DNA of 7,492 nucleotides from an uncultured Porphyromonadaceae bacterium (GTDB lineage: Bacteria; Bacteroidota; Bacteroidia; Bacteroidales; Muribaculaceae): assembly GCA_900552325.1 (NCBI GenBank), contig URZG01000102.1, positions 1 through 7,492 on the forward strand, read 5' to 3'. Positions 6,117 to 7,492 of this stretch are shown here, piece after piece. The notes under the pieces were generated by a model. That model did no database searches. It had not been told where the DNA came from and saw only the letters and a list, made by a program, of their open reading frames with translations. How positions within the stretch are numbered: the first letter of the stretch is position 1; each line of letters opens with the position of its first letter. The position numbers were made by a program, and so were the translations under genes.

Positions 6117-7265
6117 CTACGGCCACAGCCGGGCGCATATTCCGGCGAGGGCCTGACGGGCCGCCACATCAAGAGTCCGGATAGCGCGACCGCGTGTAAG
6201 TTCATATCCTCTGAGAAACTGCTCGGACGCCTCTATGGCCATCCCTTCCGGTGCTTCGCCTAAACGGTTGCACCCCACAAGAGCCAGTACAGGAATATCC
6301 AAAGCCCGGGCTCGCCGGTATAACTGCCATACGACTTTCCCGGCTGATGTCTGCGCGTCAATGCATCCCTCCCCTGTTATCAACAGACCCGGCTTTTCCG
6401 CCCCTCCGAAAATATCATAGAGATTCAATATATACTCCCCTCCCGATTCCATCGGGCACCCTATGACACGCCCTAAAGCATAACCGAGTCCTCCGCCGGC
6501 TCCCCGGAATCGGCCGGTTTCACCTTCCGGCATCAGAGCCTCGTCTACAGCCTGTCGGAAATTACACAGACCGTTCCGCAACAGCTCCATTCCGTTTTCT
6601 GTCACCCCTTTCTGCGCGGCATAATCCAGAGACCCCTCGAGAGGAACATCCACATCGGCCAGACCACGCAATACCTCGCGTAAGCGCCGGCGGGGCATAC
6701 TGCTGAAGTCGATACTGAATATATCCCCCAGCCGAATCGCCGGCAGCGGTTCCGGGAGTTCTTCTCCCTCCACCGTATAGAAGCGGGCACCGAGAGCCTG
6801 CAGAAATCCAGCGCCGCCGTCGACCGTCGCCGTTCCACCTATCCCTATTATTATTTTGGCTGCCTCATCCTCCATCAGTTCCCTGACCAGCAGACCGAGA
6901 GGATAACTTGACGAAGCCATCGGATTGCGACGCTCCGCTTCGATACGCGCCAGCCCTATTGCCGCCGCCGAATCCACCGCCACCGCATTGCCGTCCGTAA
7001 AATATTCCACCTCCTGTATCTTCCCCAATGGATCAGGCATGAACCGGCTCTCCTTTTTCAGTCCGAGATGCCGGGCGATGATAAGTGCCGTCCCCTCCCC
7101 ACCGTCGGCCATCGGGCAGACCTCCACCCTCGCCGACGGCAATATATCAGCCAGCGCACGACGCATCACCTCCGCGGCTTCAACAGCCGTGAGAGTTCCT
7201 TTGAACTTGTCGGGAGCTATCGCCACAAGTGGTTCGGGAGCCTTTTTGCGTCTGAAAAGTGACAT
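6117..7265 (-). CDS. Glycerate kinase (GlxK/GarK type)
   Basis: The enzyme phosphorylates D-glycerate with ATP; family members usually give 2-phosphoglycerate. The 382-residue length is normal. Hallmarks are APDKFKGTLTA (18-28), PMADGGEGT (51-59), IGIGGTATVDGGAGFLQALG (140-159), AQKG (217-220) and ITGEGCIDAQTSAGK (296-310). Two motifs differ from the usual family form as I remember it. The DVxNP..G..GA.xVFxxQKGA region reads DVDVPLEGSLDYAAQKGV, about four residues shorter and without the Asn. GEGRID reads GEGCID. A start at TTG 7283 would add six residues (MYFCET), but ATG 7265 is preferred because family homology begins about 13 residues later. The N-terminal MSLFRRKKAPEP is a short basic extension. 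The gene converges on trkH with 13 bases between stops and no obvious shared terminator. Confidence 0.93.
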   Translation of the reverse strand: MSLFRRKKAPEPLVAIAPDKFKGTLTAVEAAEVMRRALADILPSARVEVCPMADGGEGTALIIARHLGLKKESRFMPDPLGKIQEVEYFTDGNAVAVDSAAAIGLARIEAERRNPMASSSYPLGLLVRELMEDEAAKIIIGIGGTATVDGGAGFLQALGARFYTVEGEELPEPLPAIRLGDIFSIDFSSMPRRRLREVLRGLADVDVPLEGSLDYAAQKGVTENGMELLRNGLCNFRQAVDEALMPEGETGRFRGAGGGLGYALGRVIGCPMESGGEYILNLYDIFGGAEKPGLLITGEGCIDAQTSAGKVVWQLYRRARALDIPVLALVGCNRLGEAPEGMAIEASEQFLRGYELTRGRAIRTLDVAARQALAGICARLWP

Positions 7266-7280
7266 GGTCTCACAAAAATA

Positions 7281-7288
7281 CAAAATTA
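7281..7288 (-). promoter_or_regulatory. -7 type promoter element for glycerate kinase
   Basis: CAAAATTA on the + strand reads TAATTTTG on the - strand, an exact TAnnTTTG match. It would start transcription roughly 10 bases before ATG 7265. A second overlapping-spaced match, TATTTTTG (- strand, 7273-7280), lies closer to the ATG and would leave almost no leader, so it is less favoured. No TTG/TTTG was found at the expected -33 distance. These are short motifs in an AT-rich gap, so the call is tentative. Confidence 0.4.
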
Positions 7289-7323
7289 TATTCTTCCGCC
7301 CCGCGCACCTTGAATAAATTTTG

Positions 7324-7331
7324 TAATTTTG
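7324..7331 (+). promoter_or_regulatory. -7 type promoter element for the 5'-nucleotidase-like gene
   Basis: TAATTTTG is an exact TAnnTTTG match on the + strand. Initiation a few bases past 7331 would give a leader of about 20 bases before ATG 7360. No convincing -33 TTTG is present upstream; the nearest TTG (7310-7312) is too close. The element is the mirror image of the one facing glycerate kinase. Confidence 0.5.
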
Positions 7332-7359
7332 TTTCTATCAATCTATAAGAATACCCGAG

Positions 7360-7492
7360 ATGAAACCACTGAAAACACTGGCTCTGGCCTTCACTCTTAC
7401 GGCCCTCCCGCTGGCAGCCGCCGATCTTGTGATTCTCCAGACCAACGATACACACAGCCAGCTTGATCCCAACGACAAGGGACTGGGTGGCA
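7360..7492 (+). CDS. Exported 5'-nucleotidase/metallophosphatase-like protein (3' end outside window)
   Basis: Only the first 44 codons are present. Residues 1 to about 20 form a signal peptide: MKPLK, a hydrophobic core, then LPLAAAD, where signal peptidase I cleavage is likely around the Ala run. The mature protein begins with LVILQTNDTHSQLDP. This matches the first metal-binding motif of the UshA/calcineurin-like phosphoesterase family (ILxTNDxHS), in which Asp and His ligate the catalytic metals. The likely product is therefore a periplasmic or surface enzyme hydrolysing nucleotides or other phosphoesters. Whether it is a full-length two-domain 5'-nucleotidase or only the metallophosphatase domain, as I recall for split versions in Bacteroidales, cannot be told here. 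It is transcribed away from glycerate kinase across a gap of 94 bases. No clear Shine-Dalgarno sequence is seen; CCCGAG precedes the ATG. Confidence 0.85.
   Translation, partial: MKPLKTLALAFTLTALPLAAADLVILQTNDTHSQLDPNDKGLGG

Noticed and set aside
6145..6166. GGCC...GGCC hairpin near the end of glycerate kinase as a convergent terminator
   Set aside because: Only a 4-bp self-complementary core, no T tract in either direction, and it lies inside the coding sequence.
1..7492. CRISPR array, tRNA/rRNA, insertion sequence, phage or defence module
   Set aside because: No direct-repeat series, cloverleaf, transposase or other mobile or defence gene was seen; almost the whole window is occupied by housekeeping genes.

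Overview
The window looks like ordinary chromosome from a Bacteroidota organism, most likely order Bacteroidales. The evidence is the protein flavour of the DXS, TrkA, TrkH and DUF151 homologues, promoter-like TAnnTTTG (-7 type) motifs, and gene starts without clear Shine-Dalgarno sequences. The fairly GC-rich coding sequence would suit a Muribaculaceae-like member, but that family placement is a guess. I see no mobile element, CRISPR array, tRNA, rRNA or obvious transfer signature. The coding style is uniform throughout.

Layout, left to right: (1) the C-terminal 118 residues of an unrecognised protein (ends 358), followed by a long hairpin and T-rich tail (374-420) that looks like an intrinsic terminator. 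(2) A DUF151/bifunctional-nuclease-type protein with a C-terminal UVR motif (438-1094). Its 3' end overlaps a weaker terminator-like hairpin, a T8 tract and a promoter-like TTTG...TAACTTTG pair. (3) A compact + strand cluster: a 65-residue two-helix membrane protein (1162-1359), dxs (1331-3280), trkA (3277-4620) and trkH (4637-6103). The first three genes overlap one another and trkH follows after 16 bases, so they are probably one transcript. (4) A convergent glycerate kinase gene on the - strand (6117-7265), whose stop lies 13 bases from the trkH stop. (5) A divergent intergenic region (7266-7359) with near-mirror-image -7 type elements. (6) The first 44 codons of an exported 5'-nucleotidase/metallophosphatase-like protein (7360 onward).

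Together the cluster joins the first committed step of the MEP isoprenoid pathway (DXS) to a complete Trk-type potassium uptake unit (TrkA regulator plus TrkH channel). The small membrane protein at its head has no known role that I can name. Glycerate kinase feeds glycerate into lower glycolysis and is transcribed separately. I did not find a convincing previously undescribed system. The points most worth a second look are the small overlapping membrane protein, the terminator/promoter overlap around the T8 tract, the degenerate second nucleotide-binding motif of TrkA, the altered motifs in the glycerate kinase, and the mirrored divergent promoter region.
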